Part shown: piece after piece, positions 18,223 to 28,034 of the stretch
How the letters are laid out: each line of letters starts with the position of its first letter
Position numbering within the stretch: position 1 is the first letter of the stretch
Assembly (NCBI RefSeq): GCF_026262645.1
Contig: NZ_SHNO01000001.1
Span: 2,790,001-2,854,000, forward strand
Source: Candidatus Marimicrobium litorale
GTDB lineage: Bacteria > Pseudomonadota > Gammaproteobacteria > Pseudomonadales > Halieaceae
Reading direction: 5' to 3'
DNA length: 64,000 bases
Position numbers and translations under genes: made by a program
The notes under the pieces: model-generated
Told to the model about the DNA's origin: nothing
Seen by the model: the letters and a program-made list of their open reading frames with translations, nothing else
Databases searched by the model: none

Positions 18223-19245
18223 ATGGACAACAATAACAATGATCGCTCAGGGGCTCCTCACGCATTGTCATCCCATCAGCGCCGCCTTTCTGATGGTAAT
18301 GACCGCCTCGAGCCCAGGATGGGCGAATTTGACGATGACCTTGAAAACTACGAAGAGCCCGACCGTGATACTGACTTCTCATCTGGCTATGGCACGGAGG
18401 AAATCGCCGAGGAAGAAGAGAACAGCCCTGTGTACCACGACAGTGAATCGGAGCACGACCCATCTCAGCTCGCGTCCAGCACCGACACCGGGCACACAGA
18501 TATCGACGAGCCGCTCGAGTCGGACAGCAACGATGAAGACGAGGACTGGTACGAGGAAGAGTACCTTGAGCAAGGGCAAACTGATACAGGCTGGCCGCTG
18601 CGGCTGGTCATTGTGGCTGCAATCGCTCTGGTGATATTGGGCATCGGTGCCTACGGGGTCCTGCAGGAAAGAGCCGACGCACAGCAAGAATTGCGAGCGC
18701 TCCGCGCTACGCTCGCTACCAGCGTCAGCCCAGACGACATCCGCGATAACCGGGAGGCTCTGCGAGAGCTGCAGCGCTCCAATGCCGAACTTGCTACACT
18801 TGCCGAGGGCCTGGCGCAGGAAAATCGCATGCTGCAGAGTGCGATCGCCGAGCTGGAGACCAGCCTCGCCGCAGCGCCACAGATTCAAGCTACAACATCT
18901 GCTAAACCTGAAGCCATCGCTGCTGCGGGGGCCAGTAACACCACCTCCGCGGCTCGGCAATCACCCGCCAAAAAGACGCCGCCAAAACCCGCGCCTACCG
19001 CGTCCAGCAAAGGCGACTGGTTCGTCAACTTCGGCTCTTACACCTCAAAAAGCACAGCGGAAACATGGGCAGCACGGCTGAAACCGGTCACGGGCACGAC
19101 CGTAGTCGTGGCAGGGGTGAAGGACGGCAAAACCTATTATCGGGTTCGAGTTATCGGCCTTGCCGACCGCGATGAAGGAAACAAGGTGGCGCGCGGGCTC
19201 GAGAAAGCACTGGAAGTCTCCCGCCTCTGGGTAGGGCAGGATTGA
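18223..19245 (+). CDS. SPOR-domain bitopic membrane protein
   Basis: 340 residues. Residues 1-120 are a strongly acidic, probably disordered cytoplasmic tail with many runs of D/E. Residues 124-147 form one membrane helix, 150-215 look like a coiled coil, 216-262 are Ala/Pro/Lys-rich, and about 264-336 form a SPOR domain starting DWFVNFGSYTSK. SPOR domains bind denuded glycan strands of septal peptidoglycan, so a role at the division site like DedD/FtsN is likely. It is not recognisably FtsN. It is divergent from uvrD and shares no operon. Confidence 0.82.
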   Translation: MDNNNNDRSGAPHALSSHQRRLSDGNDRLEPRMGEFDDDLENYEEPDRDTDFSSGYGTEEIAEEEENSPVYHDSESEHDPSQLASSTDTGHTDIDEPLESDSNDEDEDWYEEEYLEQGQTDTGWPLRLVIVAAIALVILGIGAYGVLQERADAQQELRALRATLATSVSPDDIRDNREALRELQRSNAELATLAEGLAQENRMLQSAIAELETSLAAAPQIQATTSAKPEAIAAAGASNTTSAARQSPAKKTPPKPAPTASSKGDWFVNFGSYTSKSTAETWAARLKPVTGTTVVVAGVKDGKTYYRVRVIGLADRDEGNKVARGLEKALEVSRLWVGQD

Positions 19246-19324
19246 ATCGGCCATTCGACTTGGCAGGGAGTCAATCTCCTGCTACTGTTTTCTATCAAGT
19301 ATCGTTATTCTGTGAGGATATTCT

Positions 19325-19690
19325 ATGAACCTGATCAAGCCATCTCTTTTTTGTCTGGCACTTGTAAGCAGTGCAGCTTTTGCTGAAGACTGCGCCATAC
19401 CCGAAGTCCCCACCCTGCCGGATGGCGCGACTGCCGGTGAGCCGGAAATGCTGGCGGGGCAGACAGCCGTGAGGGCCTATCAGGCCGCCAACACCTCCTA
19501 TCGCGTGTGCCTAGATGAAAAAATGGAACCCGCTGAGCAAGCCGCTCTGGGTGACGAATCTGACCCGGCGCTGGCAAACGCGGTCGCAACTCTGAATAAC
19601 CAATACAACGCATCGGTAGCTGCGGAGGAAGAGATCGCCGTTAAGTTCAATACTGAGCTGAGAGCCTATAAGGCCGCCAACCCCGGGTAA
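19325..19690 (+). CDS. Small exported protein, unknown
   Basis: 121 residues with a clear Sec signal peptide: Lys5, hydrophobic core, and cleavage predicted after SSAAFA (residue 20). The mature part is about 101 residues, acidic, alanine-rich and helical, with just two cysteines (Cys23 and Cys62) that could form a periplasmic disulfide. Two related segments, VRAYQAANTSYR and LRAYKAANPG, suggest an internal helical repeat. A GTGAGGA ribosome-binding site precedes the start. I do not recognise a family. Confidence 0.75.
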   Translation: MNLIKPSLFCLALVSSAAFAEDCAIPEVPTLPDGATAGEPEMLAGQTAVRAYQAANTSYRVCLDEKMEPAEQAALGDESDPALANAVATLNNQYNASVAAEEEIAVKFNTELRAYKAANPG

Positions 19691-19829
19691 CCCGTTTGGG
19701 GGGGAGCTCTGCAAAGGGCGCCCCTCCGCACAGCAAACTTGTCTCGCTGTGAATGTTGAGCTGTGCTGACTGCACCGTGACGGAGATAGTGTCGTTGCGC
19801 TCGATGTTTTCTCTCAGCTGCCCATACAC

Positions 19830-20216
19830 TCAGTGGGCGTTTGTCTTCTCCATATCGACTGCCGCCAGTAATAACAAACCGGCAAATATCCCCAAATTTT
19901 TAACGAAATTCTGCGTTTCGTGTTTGGCATCAACACCCTCATAAACGTTCCAAAAGTCGTGTAAATTGAGGTTTATCAATAAGATCATCACGGCAAAGCC
20001 AAGCGCGCAGACCACTACCTGTTTGTTCAATAAAAGACAGACGCTCCCGCCAATTTGAACAATACCTGCAATCGCCAATAGAGCGGGTACCATAACCATA
20101 TTGTGCGCTTCCATGAGTTCTACATGCATATCCCATGATACAAACTTAGCGATCCCAGGCAGGAGGAAGTACAGTGCTAATAACACGCGGCCGGCAGTGA
20201 TTAGTGCATATCTCAT
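19830..20216 (-). CDS. DoxX-like small membrane protein
   Basis: 128 residues with four hydrophobic segments: ALITAGRVLLALYFLLPGI, PALLAIAGIVQIGGSVCLL, ALGFAVMILLINL and a C-terminal GIFAGLLLLAAVDM. This arrangement and the starting helix followed by GIAKF match the DoxX/DoxD family of inner membrane proteins, some of which work in quinone-linked or thiosulfate redox systems; others have unclear roles. It is convergent with the small exported protein and lies 54 bases before glmS on the same strand reading into it. Confidence 0.75.
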   Translation of the reverse strand: MRYALITAGRVLLALYFLLPGIAKFVSWDMHVELMEAHNMVMVPALLAIAGIVQIGGSVCLLLNKQVVVCALGFAVMILLINLNLHDFWNVYEGVDAKHETQNFVKNLGIFAGLLLLAAVDMEKTNAH

Positions 20217-20270
20217 TGATAAGTCCTAGTTAAGCGTCGCATCTGTTATTTTTAAGTAGCAACGGTAATC

Positions 20271-22100
20271 CTATTCTACGGTTACTGACTTCGCAAGATT
20301 ACGCGGCTTGTCGACATCGGTGCCCTTCTGCACGGCCACATGATATGACAATAGCTGCAAAGCCACTGTATAAACAATGGGTTTGATCACTTCCGGACAA
20401 TGAGGCATTGGCAGCACTTTGACTCGATCTTCGTTATCAAAACCCGCCGCGCGATCAGCAAATACAAACAGCTCTCCGCCGCGCGAACGCACTTCCTCCA
20501 GATTGGATTTCAGTTTTTCCAGTAACTCGTCATTTGGCGCCACCGCCACTACCGGCATGTCGTTGTCTACGAGCGCCAGGGGGCCATGCTTTAGCTCACC
20601 CGCCGGATACGCCTCAGCATGGATATAGGAAATTTCTTTCAGCTTCAGCGCGCCCTCCATGGCGATCGGATACTGTATTCCTCGCCCCAAAAACAGCGCG
20701 TGACGCTTGGGGATAAACGCCTCTGACAATTCCTGTATAGCGGAGTTCAGCGCCAGTGTTTCCTGCACATAGCGGGACACGTTACGCAATGCCGCAATAA
20801 TTTCCTGCTGCCGCTTCTCATCCATGCCACGACGTCTGCCTAGCACCAGCGTAAGCATAAGCAGTGCTGCTAGCTGCGTGGTAAACGCCTTGGTGGAGGC
20901 TACACCGATCTCAGCGCCTGCCCGGGTGAGAAACACCAGATCACACTCCCGCACCAGTGAACTGTTGTCGACGTTAGACACTACGAGGCTGCCCACAAAC
21001 TCTCCTGCACTCGCATTGCGCAAGGCGGCCAGTGTGTCCGCGGTCTCCCCCGACTGGGAGATGGCAACCAGCAGAGTGCCCTCGTGCTGAACGCGTTTGC
21101 GGTAACGAAATTCAGATGCAACCTCTACCTCGCAACTAATACCTGCTAATTCTTCCAGCCAGTACCGCGCCACCATGCCTGCATGAAAGCTGGTACCACA
21201 GGCAACAATTTGTACTGTTTTTACCCGATCAAAGAGCGCAGTAGCACCCATGCCAAAACCATCTTCTACCTGACTTACATCCAGTGCGCCGGCCAGAGTA
21301 GCGTCCAACGCGTCAGGCTGTTCAAAGATCTCCTTTATCATATAGTGATCGAAATCACCCATATCGGGGACGTCCATCGCCTCTGTAATGCAGGTCGTCT
21401 CGCGCTCCACCGATTGGCCTGCAGCGTCAAACACCCTCACGGAAGCTGATGTTATCTCTACCAGGTCGTCCTCTTCGAGGTAGATAAACCGGTCTGTCAC
21501 CTGGCGCAAAGCCATCTGGTCTGACGCGAGAAAGTTTTCTCCGATACCCACGCCGACCACCAACGGGCTGCCGCTGCGCGCACCGATCACAGTATCCGGG
21601 TGCTGTGAGTCCACGGCTGCCAGCGCATAGGCGCCCTCCAACCGTGCGACGGTTTGTTGCATGGCATGCAGTAGATTATTTCCCTCTGCCAGATAGCGAT
21701 GCAGGAGGTGCACTACCACTTCAGTATCAGTGACCGAAGCCATCTGATATCCGGCCTCGACCAGCTCGTTTCTCAGCGCCGCGTGATTCTCGATAATCCC
21801 GTTGTGAACAACCGCGACTCTCTGTTCTGATATATGCGGATGCGCATTGACGCCTGACGGCTCGCCGTGGGTTGCCCACCGAGTGTGCGCGATACCTGTC
21901 GGGCCGTGATGAGGGTCTTTTGCCTGAGCGGCTTCCAGCGCTTGCACTTTGCCTTTCCGCTTGTGCGACGTCAGCTGACCATCATCGCTTATGAGTGCCA
22001 TCCCGGCAGAATCGTAGCCGCGATACTCCAGCCGTCGCAATCCCTCTAACAATATTTCAGACACTTCACGCCGCGCTGCGGCTGCAACGATGCCACACAT
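20271..22100 (-). CDS. glmS: GlmS, glutamine--fructose-6-phosphate aminotransferase
   Basis: 609 residues, same length as E. coli GlmS. After the initiator Met comes the nucleophile Cys2 in CGIVAAAA, then RRLEYRGYDSAG of the glutaminase domain. Two SIS isomerase domains follow, with CGTSFHAGMVARYWLE and SQSGETADTLAALR, ending in KPRNLAKSVTVE. It makes glucosamine-6-phosphate for peptidoglycan and LPS. The start is three bases after the glmU stop, so glmU-glmS form one operon; no glmS ribozyme is present or expected in this group. Confidence 0.98.
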   Translation of the reverse strand: MCGIVAAAARREVSEILLEGLRRLEYRGYDSAGMALISDDGQLTSHKRKGKVQALEAAQAKDPHHGPTGIAHTRWATHGEPSGVNAHPHISEQRVAVVHNGIIENHAALRNELVEAGYQMASVTDTEVVVHLLHRYLAEGNNLLHAMQQTVARLEGAYALAAVDSQHPDTVIGARSGSPLVVGVGIGENFLASDQMALRQVTDRFIYLEEDDLVEITSASVRVFDAAGQSVERETTCITEAMDVPDMGDFDHYMIKEIFEQPDALDATLAGALDVSQVEDGFGMGATALFDRVKTVQIVACGTSFHAGMVARYWLEELAGISCEVEVASEFRYRKRVQHEGTLLVAISQSGETADTLAALRNASAGEFVGSLVVSNVDNSSLVRECDLVFLTRAGAEIGVASTKAFTTQLAALLMLTLVLGRRRGMDEKRQQEIIAALRNVSRYVQETLALNSAIQELSEAFIPKRHALFLGRGIQYPIAMEGALKLKEISYIHAEAYPAGELKHGPLALVDNDMPVVAVAPNDELLEKLKSNLEEVRSRGGELFVFADRAAGFDNEDRVKVLPMPHCPEVIKPIVYTVALQLLSYHVAVQKGTDVDKPRNLAKSVTVE

Positions 22101-22103
22101 AAA

Positions 22104-23474
22104 TCAGTCCCTGTTTTCTTTTTTTGAGGGCCGTTTCCAACCCTGGATGTTGCGCTGCCGCGCACGGCTGACCGCGAGCTCTTCGCTACCCACCTTGCTG
22201 GTGATGGTAGAACCCGCTCCGACAAAGCCCTGTTTTTCTATCGTAAGCGGCGCCACCAGAGTGCTGTTGGAGCCCACGAACACCCCATCGCCCATTTCTG
22301 TCCGATGTTTGTTCACGCCATCGTAATTGCAGGTAATCGTTCCCGCGCCTACGTTAACGTCGGAACCCATATCGCAGTCGCCTATATAACTCAGGTGATT
22401 GATTTTGCTTCCCTGCCCGATACGCGCTTTCTTGGTTTCGACAAAGTTGCCTATTTTTGCGCCTTCCTGCAGTGCTGTTCCCGGTCGCAATCTCGCGAAA
22501 GGACCGACGCTGCAGTCACTGCCAATGTCGACTTCCTGTAGATGGCTCATCGGGTGAATGACACTGCCCCGTCCGATACGGGCGTCGCGTAACACACAAT
22601 TTGCACCTATTTGTACGTTGTCCTCCAAGTGGACGCAGCCCTCGAAGACCGCGTTAACATCGATGCTGACATCATCGCCGCAGGTGAGCTCACCGCGAAT
22701 GTCCACACGGTTTGCATCGGCAATACTGACGCCATCGCGCATCAGCTCATGTGCTTGGCGACGCTGATACTCCCGTTCCACCTGATTGAGCTGTACCCGA
22801 TCATTAACACCAAGTATTTCAATTTCAGATGCCGCCTCGCACGTCGACACTGTCTTCCCGGCCTCAACCGCCAGTGACAGGATATCGGGCAGGTAGTACT
22901 CAGCCTGTTGGTTGCTGTTGCTAACCCTGGGCAGGTATTCCGCAAGGTCGGCATAGGGCGCCGCCAGCAGGCCCGTATTGACCTCGTCAATCTCGCGCTG
23001 CTTCGCACTGGCGTCCTTGTCTTCCACAACACCGACCAGAACATTATCTTCATTACGCAGGATTCGACCGTACCCGGATGGATTGCCCAATCGCGCCGTC
23101 AGCAGCGCCGGGGCCTCCTGCGCCAAAATCGACAGACGCTGCAGGGTTGAAAGCTCCGCCAGAGGCACATCGCCGTAAAGCACCAGCACGACACTCTGGG
23201 GAGAGACATGCGGCAGCGCCTGCGCCACCGCGTGGCCGGTGCCCAGTTGCTCGGACTGCTCCACCCAGTTGATGTCAAATTCTGACATCGCTGACCGCAC
23301 CGCCTCCGTGCCATGGCCGACTACCACGTGTATCGCAGCGGGGGCCAGCTGCTCCGCGGTATCAACGACATGCGCAAGCAGAGGTTTGCCGCCCAGCGGA
23401 TGCAATACCTTTGGCAGCGTGGACTTCATGCGGGAACCCTGCCCCGCTGCGAGGATTACAACTTCCAGATTCAT
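22104..23474 (-). CDS. glmU: GlmU, bifunctional GlcNAc-1-P uridyltransferase / GlcN-1-P acetyltransferase
   Basis: 456 residues from the ATG at 23474, exactly the E. coli GlmU length; 17 upstream in-frame codons were excluded. The N-terminal pyrophosphorylase domain shows LAAGQGSRMKSTLPKVLHPL, and the C-terminal left-handed beta helix shows the acetyltransferase site HLSYIGDCDMGSDVNVGAG and TCNYDGVNKH. It produces UDP-GlcNAc. It is the first gene of the glmU-glmS pair and is divergent from a TrmB-type regulator 117 bases away. Confidence 0.98.
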   Translation of the reverse strand: MNLEVVILAAGQGSRMKSTLPKVLHPLGGKPLLAHVVDTAEQLAPAAIHVVVGHGTEAVRSAMSEFDINWVEQSEQLGTGHAVAQALPHVSPQSVVLVLYGDVPLAELSTLQRLSILAQEAPALLTARLGNPSGYGRILRNEDNVLVGVVEDKDASAKQREIDEVNTGLLAAPYADLAEYLPRVSNSNQQAEYYLPDILSLAVEAGKTVSTCEAASEIEILGVNDRVQLNQVEREYQRRQAHELMRDGVSIADANRVDIRGELTCGDDVSIDVNAVFEGCVHLEDNVQIGANCVLRDARIGRGSVIHPMSHLQEVDIGSDCSVGPFARLRPGTALQEGAKIGNFVETKKARIGQGSKINHLSYIGDCDMGSDVNVGAGTITCNYDGVNKHRTEMGDGVFVGSNSTLVAPLTIEKQGFVGAGSTITSKVGSEELAVSRARQRNIQGWKRPSKKENRD

Positions 23475-23518
23475 CGAATACTTCCCGTCTACCGGATGCC
23501 CACTATTTTTTGTATTTT

Positions 23519-23571
23519 TTGACAATATCGCTTGATTAAGTTCATATTAGGCAATGGCTAGCTTTAATCAA
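23519..23571 (+). promoter_or_regulatory. Predicted promoter and inverted repeat between glmU and the TrmB-type gene
   Basis: A plus-strand sigma70-like promoter reads TTGACA (23519-23524), a 17-base spacer, then TCATAT (23542-23547), 45 bases before the regulator's ATG. Overlapping it are perfect inverted half-sites TTGATTAA (23532-23539) and TTAATCAA (23564-23571), whose centres are 32 bases apart, about three helical turns. This suits a dimeric regulator bound on one face of the DNA. Binding is not shown. Confidence 0.55.
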
Positions 23572-23591
23572 CGCAATTTGTCACAAATATT

Positions 23592-24341
23592 ATGACAACG
23601 CGCAAAACACAAGCGCTTGGCTCTCTCGGGCTCGACACGCGGCAGATCAAGGTCTACCAGTCCTTGCACAAGCTGGGGCCCGCCTCTATCCGCGACGTTG
23701 CCGCGGAGGCGGGCATCAATCGTGGCAGCACCTACGAAACATTGAAGCAGCTAGTCACCATGGGGCTCGTCAACTACCTGCCCAAAGGCAAGCGGCGGGT
23801 ATTCCAGGCGGAAGATCCGGAGCAGCTGTTAAGCCTTGGGGAAAGCAAGCAGCAGGCGCTCGCACAGGCAATGGAGGAGTTGCGCAAAGACATTATCCCC
23901 GCGCTGAAACAAGCGCGTCCAGAATTCAGCCCGGGCAACGTGCGTTTCTATGAAGGCGATGACGGCGTGGAATTAGTGCTCAGGGATATCCTGAAAAGTA
24001 CCGCGAAGCAGGGCAATAATGCGTATTCCGTTATTTCGACAAAGACCCTGCGGCAACACTTGTACCGGCCCTTTCCTAATTTCACTCGACAGCGCGTCCA
24101 ACAGGGCATCGGGGTTCGCGTAATCGCCGTAGGTGAAGGGGGTGATGATGCCGAGCTAGCCGAGCGTAAATGGCTGCCCGCCGGTGCGGGAACAGATGCC
24201 TCCTACATCGCCATTTACCCACCCAAGGTCGCCATGATCACTCTGGCCGACCAAGATTATCCGGTGATCGTGATTATCGATTCTGCCGCCATCGCGTCTA
24301 CGCAACAGCTGTTGTTCGACACGCTGTGGCGCTTTCTATAA
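23592..24341 (+). CDS. TrmB-type transcriptional regulator
   Basis: 249 residues. The N-terminal winged helix-turn-helix (about 14-80) includes IKVYQSLHKLGPASIRDVA and NRGSTYETLKQLVTMGLV with a basic wing GKRRVFQA, matching the TrmB domain. A charged helix (80-120) could be a dimerising coiled coil, followed by a C-terminal effector-type domain of about 120 residues. TrmB proteins are best known as sugar-responsive regulators in archaea. Divergence from glmU-glmS makes amino-sugar control, as done by the DeoR-family GlmR in pseudomonads, an attractive hypothesis. Confidence 0.8.
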   Translation: MTTRKTQALGSLGLDTRQIKVYQSLHKLGPASIRDVAAEAGINRGSTYETLKQLVTMGLVNYLPKGKRRVFQAEDPEQLLSLGESKQQALAQAMEELRKDIIPALKQARPEFSPGNVRFYEGDDGVELVLRDILKSTAKQGNNAYSVISTKTLRQHLYRPFPNFTRQRVQQGIGVRVIAVGEGGDDAELAERKWLPAGAGTDASYIAIYPPKVAMITLADQDYPVIVIIDSAAIASTQQLLFDTLWRFL

Positions 24342-24440
24342 CGCGAGAGGCCGAATTGAGACGGCGCTGCGCTCCCCCTTTGCCATTCTTTCGCGTTGCA
24401 AAGAAGTAAAACAGCCTCGCTTGGGCAAAACACTACGGTG

Positions 24441-24908
24441 TCAGCTATCCGAGTGGAACTTATCGGAGAAGTCGTCGAACTGGCCGCCGTACATGGCAGG
24501 GCTGGATACCTGCTCTGGCGTAAGGTAGATCATGGCGCGCTCAGCATCCGGTGAATCCATACCGTCTGGCGGATCGATGCCGCCCGAGACCTTACGAAAA
24601 TGGGCGGTGAAGAGTGCACGGTCCGGGTCGTCTTCCAGCCGCACACTGCCGCGGACTTCCACATAGTGCATAGGGTCCTGAGCGGAGACGACACACAAGG
24701 TCGCCTGGGGTCTGTCGACCAGGTTGCGGTATTTCATGCGCCCCTTCAGTGTACTGATCTCGAACTCGCTACCATTCCACAGAAAGCTGATCGGGTTGGT
24801 GGAGATTCTCTGATCCTTATGCCGTAATGTACTTAAGCACCCGATCACTGTGGTCGCAAGAACCGCTTCGTGCTCGGGTTTAATCTGGCCTTTAAGGGTA
24901 TTCACCAT
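24441..24908 (-). CDS. PPOX-class flavin-binding split-barrel protein
   Basis: 155 residues. CLSTLRHKDQRISTNPISFLWNGSEFEISTLKGRMKYRNLVDRPQ has the pattern of the pyridoxamine-phosphate-oxidase-like / F420-dependent PPOX superfamily (TIGR03618-like), with HYVEVRGSVRLEDD as a later strand. Such small dimers bind FMN, F420 or heme. The actual cofactor and substrate cannot be decided from sequence; a flavin is more likely in a proteobacterium. It follows the phytanoyl-CoA dioxygenase homologue on the same strand after about 97 bases. Confidence 0.78.
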   Translation of the reverse strand: MVNTLKGQIKPEHEAVLATTVIGCLSTLRHKDQRISTNPISFLWNGSEFEISTLKGRMKYRNLVDRPQATLCVVSAQDPMHYVEVRGSVRLEDDPDRALFTAHFRKVSGGIDPPDGMDSPDAERAMIYLTPEQVSSPAMYGGQFDDFSDKFHSDS

Positions 24909-25005
24909 CCGTTATTTCCCACGAATACTTCGGTTAGACGAAGATACTATGCGAAAAGCGTTCCCGGCAAGAGGGTGCCCCGGTCCGCGAGGGTTGTGCA
25001 CGAAA

Positions 25006-26046
25006 TTAACTCGCTGAGCCCGAGCGATAGTAGGCGCTGGTATAGGTACAACCGTTCCAGTGATACCTTTTGCGCTGAGCCGGCTTATAGTAGTGGTAAA
25101 GCGGCCGGACGCCCTTTGCGCAATAGTGACTGACCAGGCTCCGCCGGGTACCGTTATCATCGTTAATTGGCGCGCCGCCATGCGCGAGGGCCGGGTGCCA
25201 AAACAGCACATCGCCCTTTTTCGGGAAAAAGGACGACAGTCGCTGCGACCTATCGCGCGCTTCTTCATGCATCCACGCCAACCAGTTATGCAATTGTGCC
25301 TCTCCGTCCCGGTCTGGATCATAATGCTTGAAGTAGCGGCTGAACAGGAAGTCTGGCCAATGGTGGCTCTCAGGGAAGTACACGAGCTCACCCGTACCCG
25401 GTTGAATATCCTCTAGCGCGATCCAAACGCCGATAAATTTCATGGGGGCATTCATCCGAACAAACGCGGTATCCTGATGCACGGCCTGTTCAGAGCCGGT
25501 TTCAAAGCTCAAGCTCTGAGTTAATACCGGCTCGCTTTCCAAAAACAATGAGAGGTGTTCAGTGATTGACGGGTGAAATAGCAGATACCGTGCGGATTCA
25601 GAATAAAAGTAATCATCTACAATCCTGCTGCTGGCATTGCCAGAGAAAACCTCTGCGCTAAAAGGCGCCGGCGACTGCAGCGTGCTCGAAGTGACGCACA
25701 GAGGGGAGGGCGAGCGGACCTTAAGGCTCTCAAGCTCGTCGAGATAATCGTCGATAAGCCTGTGATCAACTGCATTATCTAATTTTAAAAAGCCCTGTTC
25801 CCGCCAACTGTTAAGGCTGTCGACCCTGTCCGCAGTCACCTCACCACGGTTAAGCCTGCGACGGAGTTGCTCTTCATAATCGACTCTGTCAGTCCAGAGT
25901 CCACCAAAACGGGAGGAATAGCGCGACCGGTGCAGGCGCTGTTTACAGTAATCAACGTTGAAAGTCGCAAGACCGAATGCTGTGCGGTAGAGCAGGGGGT
26001 TGGCATCAAAAAGGCGTTTTAGCGCCGCGACCGTGGGCAATATCAC
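25006..26046 (-). CDS. Phytanoyl-CoA dioxygenase (PhyH) family protein
   Basis: 346 residues. The double-stranded beta-helix iron site is visible: HQDTAF supplies the His-X-Asp pair, FWHPALAHGG the distal His, and GTRRSLVSHYC the arginine that binds 2-oxoglutarate. So it should be an Fe(II)/2-oxoglutarate oxygenase; PhyH homologues hydroxylate very different small molecules and the substrate here is unknown. The start is a GTG with weak ribosome-binding signal, 36 bases after atpC. A hairpin between them suggests it is not simply part of the atp operon. Confidence 0.82.
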   Translation of the reverse strand: MILPTVAALKRLFDANPLLYRTAFGLATFNVDYCKQRLHRSRYSSRFGGLWTDRVDYEEQLRRRLNRGEVTADRVDSLNSWREQGFLKLDNAVDHRLIDDYLDELESLKVRSPSPLCVTSSTLQSPAPFSAEVFSGNASSRIVDDYFYSESARYLLFHPSITEHLSLFLESEPVLTQSLSFETGSEQAVHQDTAFVRMNAPMKFIGVWIALEDIQPGTGELVYFPESHHWPDFLFSRYFKHYDPDRDGEAQLHNWLAWMHEEARDRSQRLSSFFPKKGDVLFWHPALAHGGAPINDDNGTRRSLVSHYCAKGVRPLYHYYKPAQRKRYHWNGCTYTSAYYRSGSAS

Positions 26047-26064
26047 CTGCTCGAGTCTTCGCTG

Positions 26065-26107
26065 GAAAACACCGGTGCTGGGCTAACCGCGACCAGCCCG
26101 GTTTTTT
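26065..26107 (-). terminator. Possible terminator after the ATP synthase operon
   Basis: Around the atpC stop, arms CCGGGCTGG and CCAGCACCGG can pair (one A bulged) with an 11-base loop, followed on the minus strand by TGTTTTCC. The opposite strand carries six T after the same hairpin. It would end atp transcription before the dioxygenase gene. The minus-strand U run is short, so termination may be partial. Confidence 0.4.
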
Positions 26108-26511
26108 AGTTTGCGCAGCGTGGCGAGCTGGGCCGCTGCTTCCGCCAGCTGAGCGGAAGCGCGTCCATAGTCGAAGTCACCTGTCTGGTTAGCCAGCGCA
26201 TGCTCAGCCTCCTTGCGCGCCTCTTCGGCAGAGGCTTCATCCACATCGTCTGCTCGCAGAGCTGTATCCGCAAGAATAGAGACCACGCCAGGCTGAACCT
26301 CGAGGAACCCGCCAGACACGTAAAACACCTGCTCGTCGCCACTCTGAGTGATGATACGAACGGGGCCGGGTACAAGGGACGTCAGCAACGGCGCATGGCC
26401 GTAGCTGACACCCAGTTCACCCATCTCGCCGGTCGCCACGAGCACCTCTACCAGACCGGAGAAAATTTCTTCCTCCGCGCTGACGATATCGCAGTGAATT
26501 GTCATTGCCAT
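26083..26511 (-). CDS. atpC: F1 ATP synthase epsilon subunit
   Basis: 142 residues, starting [19 protein letters not shown] with the beta-sandwich motif [19 protein letters not shown], then a C-terminal helical hairpin rich in Ala/Glu. Epsilon couples gamma rotation to the c-ring and can inhibit ATP hydrolysis. Last gene of the nine-gene atp operon, 25 bases after atpD. Confidence 0.97.
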   Translation of the reverse strand: MAMTIHCDIVSAEEEIFSGLVEVLVATGEMGELGVSYGHAPLLTSLVPGPVRIITQSGDEQVFYVSGGFLEVQPGVVSILADTALRADDVDEASAEEARKEAEHALANQTGDFDYGRASAQLAEAAAQLATLRKLKNRAGRG

Positions 26512-26536
26512 TTTGTGGCTCCGCTAACTAACTAGC

Positions 26537-27952
<1,416 letters not shown>

Positions 27953-28034
27953 TTAACTCTGTTATGGGCTCAGGGTTCAACCTGTTCCCGCATATTGTGT
28001 TTATCACGGACAAACATCTGCCCCAACTGCCTTG

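Noticed and set aside
20271-22104. glmS ribozyme or other riboswitch at the glmS start
   Set aside because: Only three bases separate glmU and glmS; there is no room for a structured leader.
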